Shown: piece by piece, positions 37,471 through 46,496 of the stretch
How positions within the stretch are numbered: position 1 is the stretch's first letter
Layout: each line of letters begins with the position of its first letter
Assembly: GCF_003605635.1 (NCBI RefSeq)
Contig: NZ_QMDW01000016.1
Span: 1-54,022 of the forward strand
Direction: 5' to 3'
Source: Halonotius pteroides
GTDB taxonomy: Archaea > Halobacteriota > Halobacteria > Halobacteriales > Haloferacaceae
Length of the DNA: 54,022 bases
Position numbers and translations under genes: made by a program
Notes under the pieces: model-generated
What the model saw: the letters and a program-made list of their open reading frames with translations, nothing else
Told to the model about the DNA's origin: nothing
Database searches by the model: none

Positions 37471-37480
37471 GTATATAAAC
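37471..37480 (+). promoter_or_regulatory. Distal TATA box (gtatataaac) upstream of the thermosome gene
   Basis: A strong tatata core (37472-37477) lies about 27 nt before an ATG at 37503 that opens an 11-codon micro-frame (MLEFVRQRAAQ) stopping at 37538. It may be a second thermosome promoter or drive a small leader transcript. Its near-symmetry also allows minus-strand use. Confidence 0.4.
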
Positions 37481-37545
37481 CACCTGATTGGTAGTAACTC
37501 ACATGCTTGAATTTGTCAGACAGCGCGCCGCTCAGTGACCCTATA

Positions 37546-37560
37546 CGAAGGGTTTATATA
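37546..37560 (+). promoter_or_regulatory. Heat-shock-type core promoter of the thermosome gene
   Basis: CGAA (37546-37549) directly precedes ggg and tttatata (37553-37560). Haloarchaeal heat-shock core promoters have been described with a CGAA element in the BRE region upstream of a TTTATA box, including those of cct genes. The spacing gives a very short leader carrying a Shine-Dalgarno site. Confidence 0.7.
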
Positions 37561-37576
37561 GAATCACAAACAATCC

Positions 37577-37581
37577 GGAGG
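37577..37581 (+). promoter_or_regulatory. Shine-Dalgarno site deciding the thermosome start
   Basis: GGAGG at 37577-37581 (within GGAGGTGA) leaves 5 nt to the ATG at 37587. The GTG at 37581 overlaps the site itself and is therefore rejected as the start. A strong ribosome-binding site is unusual in this mostly leaderless window. Confidence 0.8.
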
Positions 37582-37586
37582 TGACT

Positions 37587-39284
37587 ATGTCTCAACAACA
37601 GCGGATGGGTAACCAGCCGATGATCGTCCTCTCGGAGGACAGCCAGCGCACCTCCGGGAAAGACGCCCAGTCGATGAACATCACCGCCGGCAAGGCGGTC
37701 GCCGAGTCCGTACGCACCACACTCGGACCGAAGGGCATGGACAAGATGCTCGTCGACTCCGGCGGCTCGGTCGTCGTCACCAACGACGGCGTTACCATCC
37801 TCAAAGAGATGGATATCGACCACCCCGCCGCGAACATGATCGTCGAGGTCAGCGAGACCCAGGAGAACGAGGTTGGCGACGGCACCACCTCTGCCGTTGT
37901 CGTTGCGGGTGAACTCCTCGATCAGGCCGAAGAGCTGATCGATTCCGAGATCCACGCGACGACCATCGCACAGGGGTACCGAGAGGCCGCCGAGAAGGCC
38001 AAGGATATCCTCGAAAGCGAGGCGATCGAAGTCTCCGCGGACGACCGCGACACCCTCGTCGAGATCGCTACCACGGCGATGACCGGCAAGGGCGCGGAAG
38101 GCGCGAAAGATCACCTCGCCGAACTCGTCGTTGACGCCGTGCTGGCTGTCGAAGACGACGAAGGGATCGACCTCGACAACGTTGACGTCGAGACCGTCGT
38201 CGGCGGCTCCATCGATGAGTCCGAACTCGTCGAGGGCGTCATCGTCGACAAGGAGCGCGTCGACGAGAACATGCCGTACTTCGCCGAGGACGCCTCGATT
38301 GCGCTGTTCGACGGTGCCTTCGAGGTCAAAGAGACCGAGATCGACGCCGAGGTCAACGTTACCGACCCCTCCCAGCTGCAGGAGTTCCTCGACCAAGAAG
38401 AGGAACAGCTCAAGGAGATGGTCGACCAACTCGCAGACGCCGGTGTCGACGTGGTCTTTGTCGGTGACGGCATCGACGACATGGCCCAACACTACCTCGC
38501 CCAAGAGGGTATCATTGCCGCCCGCCGCGCAAAGGACTCCGACCTCAAGGCACTCGCTCGCGCAACCGGCGGCCGCGTCGTCTCCAACCTCGACGATCTG
38601 ACTGAGGACGACCTCGGTGTCGCCGGCAGCGTCGCCCAGAAGGATATCGGTGGCGACGAGCGGCTCTTCGTCGAGGATGTCGAGGACGCCAAAAGCGTCA
38701 CGCTCGTCGTTCGTGGCAGCACCGACCACGTCGTCGACGAGGTCGAACGCGCGATCGAGGACTCCCTCGGTGTCGTTCGCGCCACGCTCGAAGACGGCAA
38801 GGTGCTCCCCGGTGGCGGCGCGCCCGAAACCGAACTCGCACTCCAGCTTCGTGACTTCGCCGACTCCGTCGGGGGCCGCGAACAGCTGGCTGTTGAGGCC
38901 TTCGCCGACGCACTCGAAGTCATCCCCCGGACGCTCGCCGAGAACGCCGGGCTGGACTCGATTGATTCCCTCGTCTCGCTGCGATCCCAACACGACGGCG
39001 GCGACTTCACCGCCGGGCTGGACGCCTACTCGGGCAACGTGATCGACATGGAAAACGAGGGCGTCGTCGAGCCGCTTCGCGTCAAAACGCAGGCGATCGA
39101 ATCCGCAACCGAAGCCGCTGTGATGATCCTCCGCATCGACGATGTCATCGCCGCAGGCGACCTCGCTGGTGGCCAGGTTGGCGACGACGACGATGACGGC
39201 GGCCCACCGGCCGGCGGCCCAGGCGGTATGGGCGGCGGCATGGGTGGCATGGGCGGTATGGGTGGCATGGGCGGCGCGATGTAA
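37587..39284 (+). CDS. thsA: Thermosome subunit (group II chaperonin)
   Basis: This 565-residue ATP-dependent chaperonin subunit folds proteins in a double-ring complex. Hallmarks are [25 protein letters not shown], the ATP motif [11 protein letters not shown], and in the C-terminal equatorial half [15 protein letters not shown] and [20 protein letters not shown]. The C-terminus is a long Gly-Met repeat tail (GGMGG repeated), as in other haloarchaeal subunits. ATG 37587 is supported by the Shine-Dalgarno spacing. A CGAA-TTTATATA heat-shock-type promoter lies just upstream. Confidence 0.98.
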   Translation: MSQQQRMGNQPMIVLSEDSQRTSGKDAQSMNITAGKAVAESVRTTLGPKGMDKMLVDSGGSVVVTNDGVTILKEMDIDHPAANMIVEVSETQENEVGDGTTSAVVVAGELLDQAEELIDSEIHATTIAQGYREAAEKAKDILESEAIEVSADDRDTLVEIATTAMTGKGAEGAKDHLAELVVDAVLAVEDDEGIDLDNVDVETVVGGSIDESELVEGVIVDKERVDENMPYFAEDASIALFDGAFEVKETEIDAEVNVTDPSQLQEFLDQEEEQLKEMVDQLADAGVDVVFVGDGIDDMAQHYLAQEGIIAARRAKDSDLKALARATGGRVVSNLDDLTEDDLGVAGSVAQKDIGGDERLFVEDVEDAKSVTLVVRGSTDHVVDEVERAIEDSLGVVRATLEDGKVLPGGGAPETELALQLRDFADSVGGREQLAVEAFADALEVIPRTLAENAGLDSIDSLVSLRSQHDGGDFTAGLDAYSGNVIDMENEGVVEPLRVKTQAIESATEAAVMILRIDDVIAAGDLAGGQVGDDDDDGGPPAGGPGGMGGGMGGMGGMGGMGGAM

Positions 39285-39547
39285 GTTCGGCCACAGTCCG
39301 CTTACTCATCCACGCCGACCTAACCGCTGTACCGGCTTCGAATCGACTGCGTTGCGACCGCGGCCATTCCCGTTTTTATTTGCGGCGCTTACCAACGATA
39401 GCAACTAGTCCACTCTCGATTCTGTTAGGCTGTGATATGCAAGTGGGTTGGTGTGTTCCACAACAGAGTGGCAACGAGTGTAGCACACAGGAAAGGCTGA
39501 AAAGAAAGTACATTTTACATGTGCATACAATTGAGAGGCAGTAAACA
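39285..39547. other. Intergenic region after the thermosome gene
   Basis: No gene is supported. GC content drops after about 39375. A cattttacat element near 39509 could be the promoter of the small gene at 39548. The minus-strand frame 39376-39579 has no recognisable features. Confidence 0.45.
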
Positions 39548-39727
39548 GTGAATCTAAAAGATATTGGAGGCTCGATCATCTATGCAGTTCTCACAGTCAT
39601 GGCTCTCTCTGTGGTGTTTCCTCTTGCAGCTCCCGGCCCGTTTTCACACGTTCTCAACACACTACAGGAGGTCGATGATTTTGTGATTGGCTCGCTTGTG
39701 ATTGGTGGTTTTTCAGTCGGATATTAG
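39548..39727 (+). CDS. 59-residue hydrophobic membrane peptide
   Basis: A GTG-start frame reads (M)NLKDIGGSIIYAVLTVMAL and ends IGGFSVGY. A first hydrophobic segment at about 9-29 and a second at about 46-57 are joined by a polar linker with QEVDD. It has a T-rich promoter-like element about 40 nt upstream and a weak purine run (gagagg) before the start. It lies in AT-rich accessory DNA with no close partner. No family is recognised, and its status as a real gene is uncertain. Confidence 0.4.
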   Translation: MNLKDIGGSIIYAVLTVMALSVVFPLAAPGPFSHVLNTLQEVDDFVIGSLVIGGFSVGY

Positions 39728-39883
39728 ATAATAAAACGATTAGGTGGTTGGTAATGGATAACTCCGCACATTCTATAGCATAATTGGAAAAATCCTTAGA
39801 GCAAATGTCGACAAAATGGATTGAATGTGACTACCCTCTGATCGCGTCCGAGCGTTTATGAATTGAGACGCACAACTCAACGT

Positions 39884-40189
39884 ATGGTCGCAATCGTCAC
39901 GGATTCCGATATTCGGTCAGGTGATCCGTGCATTGAGGGAACCCGAATCTCGGTTCTCGACATCAAACGTCGGGTGATCGATGGCAATGAGGATCCCTTT
40001 GCGGTCGCCGCCGAGTACGATCTCGACGGTGCGGCGGTGTTCGACGCGCTCGCGTACTACTACGATAGCGCCGACGAGATGCGCGAACTGGAGGCCGACG
40101 CTGCGGAGCGACGGCAGGAAATCAAACAGGAATCAGCACGGCTTCGGGAGCAACTCGACGGCCCTGACGCCGCCGAATCAGAACCCTAA
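39884..40189 (+). CDS. DUF433 antitoxin-like protein
   Basis: This 101-residue protein opens MVAIVTDSDIRSGDPCIEGTR, the DUF433 signature (GxPxIxGTRI), followed by an HTH-like region (ISVLDIKRRVIDGNEDPFAV) and a charged C-terminal helix. DUF433 proteins commonly act as antitoxins paired with PIN-like DUF5615 proteins. A tttatg element near 39855 is 27 nt before ATG 39884, so the mRNA is probably leaderless. The partner gene starts 11 bp after the stop, giving one transcript. The toxin-antitoxin reading follows from the family pairing, not from proof here. Confidence 0.88.
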   Translation: MVAIVTDSDIRSGDPCIEGTRISVLDIKRRVIDGNEDPFAVAAEYDLDGAAVFDALAYYYDSADEMRELEADAAERRQEIKQESARLREQLDGPDAAESEP

Positions 40190-40200
40190 GGTAATTTTCA

Positions 40201-40527
40201 ATGCGGTTGCTCGCCGATGTCCATGTGAAGACGGCGTACATCAACGCACTCCGGAGCGAAGGCCACACTGTTGAGCGCGTCGTTGATATTGATACGCTCG
40301 GCCCAACGGCGACTGATTCCGAGATACGATCCTACGCACAGGCGGAAGGGGCTGTCATCCTGACGAACGACGCGAAGGATTTTGCGGCATTCGACGATCA
40401 CGAAGGAGTCATCATTGTCCCACAGACCGAGGTAACTGCTGGCGCGGTCGCAGGGGCTATCAACCGTATCGAGCGCGTCGTGAGCGACCCCTCAAGTCTC
40501 GTGTTGCACGCGACGAATTGGCTGTAA
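40201..40527 (+). CDS. DUF5615 PIN-like toxin-like protein
   Basis: This 108-residue protein has the DUF5615/Mut7-C-like PIN features: an N-terminal MRLLADVHVKTAYINALRSEGH with the first Asp, DSEIRSYAQAEG in the middle, VILTNDAKDFAAF with the second Asp pair, and a C-terminal helix. These acids would bind metal for RNA cleavage. As the second gene of the DUF433 pair it is the probable toxin. The target RNA is unknown. The pair lies between the thermosome and ileS genes, with AT-rich DNA on its left side. Confidence 0.87.
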   Translation: MRLLADVHVKTAYINALRSEGHTVERVVDIDTLGPTATDSEIRSYAQAEGAVILTNDAKDFAAFDDHEGVIIVPQTEVTAGAVAGAINRIERVVSDPSSLVLHATNWL

Positions 40528-40581
40528 CCCTCTCGCCCTCGGATCACCGTTTTGATATACGCCGACCCACTCCCTTTCATT

Positions 40582-43500
40582 ATGGACGACGTTAGCGACC
40601 AGTATTCGCCCGCCGACGTGGAGGCGGCCATCGACGACTACTGGGACGACCACGACGCCTACGAGGCGACCAAGGCAGCCCACGCCGACGATCCGACCTT
40701 CTTCTTCGTCGATGGTCCGCCCTATACCTCCGGGCAGATGCACCTCGGCACCGCCTGGAACAAGACGCTCAAAGACGCCGTGATCCGCCAGAAACGGATG
40801 ACCGGCCACCAGGTCACCGACCGGCCGGGCTATGATATGCACGGCCTCCCAATCGAGGTCAAAGTCGAGGAGGAACTCGGCTTCGAGAGCAAACAGGACA
40901 TCGAAGAGTACGGCATGGAGGCGTTCATCGAGGAGTGCAAGCAGTTCGCCGAGACCAACCGCGAGGCGATGGACGAGGATTTTCAATCTATTGGCGCGTG
41001 GTTCGACTGGGACAATCCCTACAAGACCATCTCGCCGGAGTACATGGAAGCCGCGTGGTACGGCTTCAAACAGGTCGCCGACCGTGGTCTCGTCGAGCAG
41101 GGCAAACGCTCGATCTCCCAATGCCCGCGGTGTGAGACCGGGATCGCCAACAACGAAGTCGAGTACGATCAGGTCGAAGACCCCTCAATCTACGTCAAAT
41201 TCCCACTCAGCGACCGTGAGGGGAGTCTCGTCATCTGGACGACGACGCCGTGGACGATCCCCGCAAACACCTTCGTCGGCGTCGGCGAGAAGCTGACCTA
41301 CCAGAAGGTTCGTGCGACCACGGGCAACGATGAGGACGTGCTCTACATCGCCGCCGAGTGTGTCGACGATGTCCTCGGGAAGGGCCGCTACGACGACTAC
41401 GAGATCGAAGCCGAACTCGACGGCGCCGACCTCGTCGGCTGGGCGTACGATCACCCGCTGGCTGAGGAAGTTCCCGACTATCCAACTTTCGAGGGCGCGG
41501 GCGAGGTCTACACAGCTGACTTCGTCGAGGCCGACCGCACCGGGCTCGTCCACTCCGCGCCCGGCCACGGTGAGGAGGACTTCCACCGCGGCCAGGAACT
41601 CGGCCTCGATATCTTCTGCCCCGTCGCCGGCGACGGCACCTACACCGACGCCGGCGGCAAATACGCTGGTCAGTTCGTCCGCGACGCCAACGACGAGATC
41701 ACCGCTGATCTCGACGCTAACGGCGCGCTGCTGGCCGAGGAAACATACGAACACTCCTACGGCCACTGCTGGCGCTGTGACACGGATATCATCCAACTCG
41801 CCACCGACCAGTGGTTCATCTCGATCACCGATATCAAGAACGAACTGCTGGACAACATCACCGAGGCCGAGTGGCACCCCCAATGGGCCCGCGACAACCG
41901 GTTCCGGGACTTCATCGAGGATGCGCCCGACTGGAACGTCTCCCGACAACGATACTGGGGGATTCCGATTCCGATCTGGGTTCCGGAAGACGCAGCCAGC
42001 GACGGCGGCGATGGCGACGCTACCCTCGACGAGGAGATGATCGTCATCGGGACGCGCGAGGAACTCGCCGAACGCGCCGATGGGGAGATCGACCCCGACG
42101 AGATCGACCTCCATCGCCCAACCGTCGACGACATCACGATTACCGAGGACGGCACAACATACCGCCGCATCGAGGATGTCTTCGACGTGTGGCTGGACTC
42201 CTCGGTGGCGACGTGGGGCACACTGGGCTATCCAACCGAGACCGACGACTTCGATGAGTTGTGGCCCGCCGACCTCATTATCGAGGCCCACGACCAGACC
42301 CGCGGCTGGTTCTGGTCGCAACTCGGGATGGGGACGACCGCCTTTGGCGAGAGCCCGTACAAAGAAGTGCTGATGCACGGCTTCGCCAACGACAAACACG
42401 GCCGCAAGATGTCGAAGTCGGTCGGCAACATCGTTACACCGGAGGAGGCTATCGACCGGGCCGGCCGCGACCCGCTGCGCGCATACCTCCTGAGCCACGA
42501 CCAGCAGGGTGTTGACCTCTCCTTCGACTGGGACGGCCTCGGCAGCATGGTCGGCACGCTCAACATCTGCTGGAACGTCTTCCGCTTCCCGCTCACGTAC
42601 ATGGATCTCGACGGCTATGATCCGGCTGAGCCCGACCTCAGCGAGGGCGAGCTAACCACGGTCGACGAGTGGGTGCTTTCACGGCTGCAATCCGTCATCG
42701 AGGAATCCAGCGAGGCGTGGGCCGATTACCGCATCGACGACGCGCTCAACACCGTACTGGAGTTCATCACCGAGGATGTCTCGCGGTTCTACATCAAGGC
42801 GACCCGCGAGCGAATGTGGGAAGAGGGTGATTCGCCCACAAAACTCGGCGCGTACGCGACCCTCGCCACTATCACCAACGCGGTCATTCGCCTACTCGCG
42901 CCGGTCACGCCGTACATGGCCGAGGAGATGTACCAAACCATCGACGGCAGCGCGACGACCGTCCACGCACTCGATTGGCCTGCGGTCGACGCAGACCGCC
43001 GCGACGCCGAGCTTGAAGCCGACATGGCCGTCCTCCGTGACGTGGAGGAAGCCGCCGCCAACGCCCGCCAACGTGGCGGTCGGAAGCTCCGGTGGCCCGT
43101 CTCGCGGGTTGTCGTCGAGACCGACGACGAGGATGTCGCTGGCGCGGTCGAGAACCTCGCCGATCTGCTTGGCGAACGCATCAACACCCGTGATATCGAG
43201 GTCGTCGACGAATTCGACGAACTCATCGCGTACGCCGACCCACAGATGGGGGAGATCGGCCCTGCCTTTGGCGGCGACGCCCAAGACGTGATGAATGCCG
43301 TCGAGGGTGCGACACGCGAGGAGGTCGAATCCGGTATCGAACTCAACGGCGAGGCTGTCGAGCTTGAGGATGAAATGATCGAGTACCGCAAGGAACCGCC
43401 GGAAGGCGTCACCGGCACCGAGTTCGAGGGCGGCACGGTCTACGTCGATACGACGCTGACCGACGAGCTCGAAGCCGAGGGGTACGCCCGCGACGTGATC

Positions 43501-43749
43501 CGCCGGATTCAGGAGATGCGCAAGGAACTCGATCTCGATGTCGAAAGCGAAATCAGCGTCGGCCTCGCCGCCGCCGACGACCGCGTTGCCGGCTTCGTCG
43601 ACGACCACAGCGATCTTATCAGCGAGGAAGTCCGCGCCGCCGAACTCACTGACACGCCGAGCGATGAGGCTGACCGCCTGGAAACGTGGGAGATCGAGAA
43701 CACTGAGGTTGAAATCGGCGTCTCGGTTGTCGCAGAACAGACAGCCTAA
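40582..43749 (+). CDS. ileS: Isoleucyl-tRNA synthetase
   Basis: This 1055-residue class I synthetase charges tRNA-Ile and hydrolyses mischarged valine. HIGH appears as MHLGTAWNK after PPYTSG. The CP1 editing domain includes VIWTTTPWTIPANTF and GLVHSAPGHGEEDF. RWFWSQLGMG-like GWFWSQL precedes KMSKSVGNIV, and a C-terminal anticodon-binding domain and junction region follow. A zinc-type CPRCETG pair is present in the insert. The start at 40582 (MDDVSDQYSPADVEA) has ttttgata about 27 nt upstream; ten further upstream codons are not needed. It follows the toxin-antitoxin-like pair. Confidence 0.98.
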   Translation: MDDVSDQYSPADVEAAIDDYWDDHDAYEATKAAHADDPTFFFVDGPPYTSGQMHLGTAWNKTLKDAVIRQKRMTGHQVTDRPGYDMHGLPIEVKVEEELGFESKQDIEEYGMEAFIEECKQFAETNREAMDEDFQSIGAWFDWDNPYKTISPEYMEAAWYGFKQVADRGLVEQGKRSISQCPRCETGIANNEVEYDQVEDPSIYVKFPLSDREGSLVIWTTTPWTIPANTFVGVGEKLTYQKVRATTGNDEDVLYIAAECVDDVLGKGRYDDYEIEAELDGADLVGWAYDHPLAEEVPDYPTFEGAGEVYTADFVEADRTGLVHSAPGHGEEDFHRGQELGLDIFCPVAGDGTYTDAGGKYAGQFVRDANDEITADLDANGALLAEETYEHSYGHCWRCDTDIIQLATDQWFISITDIKNELLDNITEAEWHPQWARDNRFRDFIEDAPDWNVSRQRYWGIPIPIWVPEDAASDGGDGDATLDEEMIVIGTREELAERADGEIDPDEIDLHRPTVDDITITEDGTTYRRIEDVFDVWLDSSVATWGTLGYPTETDDFDELWPADLIIEAHDQTRGWFWSQLGMGTTAFGESPYKEVLMHGFANDKHGRKMSKSVGNIVTPEEAIDRAGRDPLRAYLLSHDQQGVDLSFDWDGLGSMVGTLNICWNVFRFPLTYMDLDGYDPAEPDLSEGELTTVDEWVLSRLQSVIEESSEAWADYRIDDALNTVLEFITEDVSRFYIKATRERMWEEGDSPTKLGAYATLATITNAVIRLLAPVTPYMAEEMYQTIDGSATTVHALDWPAVDADRRDAELEADMAVLRDVEEAAANARQRGGRKLRWPVSRVVVETDDEDVAGAVENLADLLGERINTRDIEVVDEFDELIAYADPQMGEIGPAFGGDAQDVMNAVEGATREEVESGIELNGEAVELEDEMIEYRKEPPEGVTGTEFEGGTVYVDTTLTDELEAEGYARDVIRRIQEMRKELDLDVESEISVGLAAADDRVAGFVDDHSDLISEEVRAAELTDTPSDEADRLETWEIENTEVEIGVSVVAEQTA

Positions 43750-43766
43750 CTCTCGGGGACGCTCGA

Positions 43767-44420
43767 CTACTGCTCCGCACAGAGGTCGACGAAGTTCCGG
43801 AGGATCTGCAGGCCGGTCTCGCCGCTTTTCTCGGGGTGGAACTGCGTGCCGAAGATCGTGCCGTCCTCGTTGGCGATCACCGAGGGGAAATCGACGCCGT
43901 AGTCCGTGCTGGCGACGATCGCGTTGTCGTCGTCGGGGGCGGCGTGGTAGGAGTGGACGAAGTAGGCGTATTGGCCATCAATCCCCTCGACCAATGGGTG
44001 TTTGCGTTGCACATCGAGTTCGTTCCAGCCCATATGCGGGACTTTCTTGTCGACATCGAACCGGACGTTGGTGCCGGGGATGAAGTTCAGCCCCTCAACC
44101 TCGCCCTCACCGGCGTGCTCTGCTTCTTCGCTGGAGCCCAGCAGCATCTGCATCCCGAGACAGATGCCAAAGATCGGTTGCCCACGGTCGGCCGCCTCGG
44201 CAAGGGCGTCCCGGTAGGGGCCGGCGTTGTCCATCCCCTCGCGGAACGCGCCGACGCCCGGAAGAACGATCCCATCGGCGTCGGCGAAGCTTGCGGGGTC
44301 GTCAGTGATCGTTACGCCCGCGTTTGCACGTTCGAGCCCGCGGGTGACACTCCGGAGGTTGCCAAGCCCGTAGTCGACGACGACGACCTCGGCGGCTGTC
44401 GTCTGTGGTGTTGCGTTCAT
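43767..44420 (-). CDS. hisH: Imidazole glycerol phosphate synthase, glutaminase subunit
   Basis: This 217-residue class I glutamine amidotransferase releases ammonia for HisF in histidine synthesis. The nucleophile Cys is in GICLGMQML, the catalytic His-Glu pair in FGTQFHPEKSG, and the oxyanion/GATase start VVVVDYGLGNLRSVTRGL. PGVGAFREGMDN and AYFVHSYHA are further family marks. The partner hisF is not in the window. It is convergent with ileS and separated from the lrp gene by 108 bp. Confidence 0.96.
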   Translation of the reverse strand: MNATPQTTAAEVVVVDYGLGNLRSVTRGLERANAGVTITDDPASFADADGIVLPGVGAFREGMDNAGPYRDALAEAADRGQPIFGICLGMQMLLGSSEEAEHAGEGEVEGLNFIPGTNVRFDVDKKVPHMGWNELDVQRKHPLVEGIDGQYAYFVHSYHAAPDDDNAIVASTDYGVDFPSVIANEDGTIFGTQFHPEKSGETGLQILRNFVDLCAEQ

Positions 44421-44528
44421 ACCGCCTCTCTGTGGGCGACGGGCAAGTCCCTTTCCGTTGGCTCAATTGTTCAGCGCGACGCTGTCACTTGGTGGGTTTG
44501 TGATCGCAGACAATAGCTACGTACGTCG

Positions 44529-44990
44529 TTACTCCTCGTCGACGTCGAGTTCGAACTGTTCGTCTTCGCAGGCCGCATTGAGCACGACACTCGTGTTTGA
44601 TTCCCGGATGTCCACATCGGTCAGCAGCTCCTTGATCTGATCGTTCATCCCGTCGGTGTCCCCGAACTTGCCGACAGCGACGATATCGTAGTCGCCGGTG
44701 ACCTCATAGACGCTGACCATCTGGTTTTGTTGTCGTAGGCGCTCGGCGACCGTCTGCAGCGCGCTGCCCTCGACTTTGAGGTTGATGATGGCGGTCACGT
44801 CGTAGCCAAGGGTGTCGTAGTCGACGATCGGCGTATAGCCGTTGACAACCCCCTCGGCTTCCAGATCGCGGAGGTGATTTGAGACGGTCGTCACCGAGAC
44901 ATCAAGCTGCTCGCCAAGACTGCGTAGACTTGCTCGACCGTTGCCAAGTAATGCATTGATCAACTTCGCATCCAAGTTTTCGTACGTCAT
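44529..44990 (-). CDS. lrp: Lrp/AsnC family transcriptional regulator
   Basis: This 153-residue regulator has an N-terminal HTH ([20 protein letters not shown] then [19 protein letters not shown]) and a C-terminal RAM ligand-binding domain ([28 protein letters not shown]). Haloarchaeal Lrp proteins encoded beside glnA take part in control of nitrogen metabolism. It is divergent from glnA with 125 bp between starts, and its own TATA (attataaa on the minus strand near 45020) makes autoregulation plausible. The ligand, probably an amino acid such as glutamine, is inferred. Confidence 0.94.
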   Translation of the reverse strand: MTYENLDAKLINALLGNGRASLRSLGEQLDVSVTTVSNHLRDLEAEGVVNGYTPIVDYDTLGYDVTAIINLKVEGSALQTVAERLRQQNQMVSVYEVTGDYDIVAVGKFGDTDGMNDQIKELLTDVDIRESNTSVVLNAACEDEQFELDVDEE

Positions 44991-45115
44991 ACAACCTACC
45001 GACGGACTGAGGGGTTTATAATTTTACGAATATCCACTTTCTGAGTTTGAGCGGTGTAATTGCCATAAGCGGTAAGACCTTTATACTGGCACCAAATGGT
45101 CTACTCGTCCGGAAT
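44991..45115. promoter_or_regulatory. Divergent lrp/glnA promoter region
   Basis: Two TATA-like elements face outward: tttataattt near 45014-45023 (for lrp, minus strand) and ctttata near 45079-45085 (for glnA). The phrase agcggt(gt)aa occurs twice in direct orientation near 45051 and 45068, between the two boxes, and is a candidate regulator site. The region between starts is AT-rich and short. Confidence 0.6.
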
Positions 45116-46483
45116 ATGACTGAAACGAACGTTGCCACAGACGGTGGACTGACCGAGAAAGAACAAGACGTTATTGATGAGATTGCTGATGAAGGAATCG
45201 ATTTCCTTCGGCTCCAGTTTACTGATATCCTTGGCACGGTGAAAAATGTGTCAGTGCCGGCCGACCAAGCCGAGAAAGCCTTCACTGAGGGCATCTACTT
45301 TGATGGCTCCTCGATCAACGGCTTTGTGCGGATTCAGGAGTCCGACATGCGGCTCAAACCCGACCCTGACACGTTCGCCATCCTCCCATGGCGCAACGAC
45401 GAGGAAAGCGGTGCCGCCCGACTCATCTGTGATGTGATCAACACCTCAACCGGCGAACCGTTTGAGGGCGACCCACGCTATGTGCTCCAGGAGGCTATCG
45501 ACAAAGCCGAGGAACACGGCTTCGATGTCAACATGGCCCCCGAACCGGAGTTCTTCCTGTTTAAGACCGACGAGGACGGCTATGCGACCACGGAGTTCGC
45601 CGATCACGGCGGCTACTTCGATCTCGCGCCGAAGGATCTCCAAAGCGATGTCCGTCGTGAGATCATCTTCACGCTCGAAGAGATGGGCTTCGAGATCGAA
45701 GCCAGCCACCACGAGGTCGCTCAGGGCCAGTATGAGATCAACTTCGAGTACGACGACGCGCTGACCACCGCCGACAACGTTGCCACCTTCCGCTTTGTCG
45801 TTCGGGCGGTTGCCGCCCAACACGACCTCCACGCGACGTTCATGCCGAAACCGGTGCCGAAGATCAACGGCTCGGGCATGCACACCCACATGTCGCTGTT
45901 CAAGGACGGCGAAAACGCTTTCCACGGCGAGGGTGACTTCGATCTCAGCGAGACCGCCCTGTCCTTCCTCGGCGGGATTCTCGACCACGCCCCGGCGATC
46001 ACCGCCGTCACCAACCCGACGGTGAACTCCTACAAACGCCTCGTCCCTGGCTACGAGGCCCCGGTCTACGTTGCGTGGTCGGATCGCAACCGCTCGGCGC
46101 TCATCCGGAAGCCGGCGGCCCGCGAGCCGGTCGCAACCCGCATCGAGGCACGCTTCCCCGATCCGTCCTGTAACCCGTATCTCGGCTTCGCGTCGCTGCT
46201 CAACGCCGGGATCGACGGCATCGAGCGCGACATCGACGCGCCGGATCCGATCCGCGAGAACATCTACGAGTTCGACGAGGAGAAGATCGAGGAGTATGGC
46301 ATCGAAACGCTGCCGAAAAACCTCGGCGACGCCGTTGAGGCACTTGAAGACGACGAGGTCATTCTTGGTGGACTCGGCGATCACGTTGCCGAGAAGTTCG
46401 TCGAAGCGAAAAACGAGGAGTTCACCGACTACCTCGTCAGCGTCTCCGAGTGGGAGATCGACCGCTACCTCGAGAAGTTCTAA
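45116..46483 (+). CDS. glnA: Glutamine synthetase (GSI-alpha type)
   Basis: This 455-residue enzyme makes glutamine from glutamate, ammonia and ATP. Marks are [12 protein letters not shown]-like [41 protein letters not shown] and [10 protein letters not shown]. The adenylylation Tyr region of GSI-beta enzymes is replaced by [12 protein letters not shown], so it is a GSI-alpha enzyme not controlled by adenylylation. The start is ATG 45116 ([17 protein letters not shown]); the 23 codons upstream contain the promoter. It is divergent from lrp. Confidence 0.97.
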   Translation: MTETNVATDGGLTEKEQDVIDEIADEGIDFLRLQFTDILGTVKNVSVPADQAEKAFTEGIYFDGSSINGFVRIQESDMRLKPDPDTFAILPWRNDEESGAARLICDVINTSTGEPFEGDPRYVLQEAIDKAEEHGFDVNMAPEPEFFLFKTDEDGYATTEFADHGGYFDLAPKDLQSDVRREIIFTLEEMGFEIEASHHEVAQGQYEINFEYDDALTTADNVATFRFVVRAVAAQHDLHATFMPKPVPKINGSGMHTHMSLFKDGENAFHGEGDFDLSETALSFLGGILDHAPAITAVTNPTVNSYKRLVPGYEAPVYVAWSDRNRSALIRKPAAREPVATRIEARFPDPSCNPYLGFASLLNAGIDGIERDIDAPDPIRENIYEFDEEKIEEYGIETLPKNLGDAVEALEDDEVILGGLGDHVAEKFVEAKNEEFTDYLVSVSEWEIDRYLEKF

Positions 46484-46496
46484 GCGGCCACACCCG

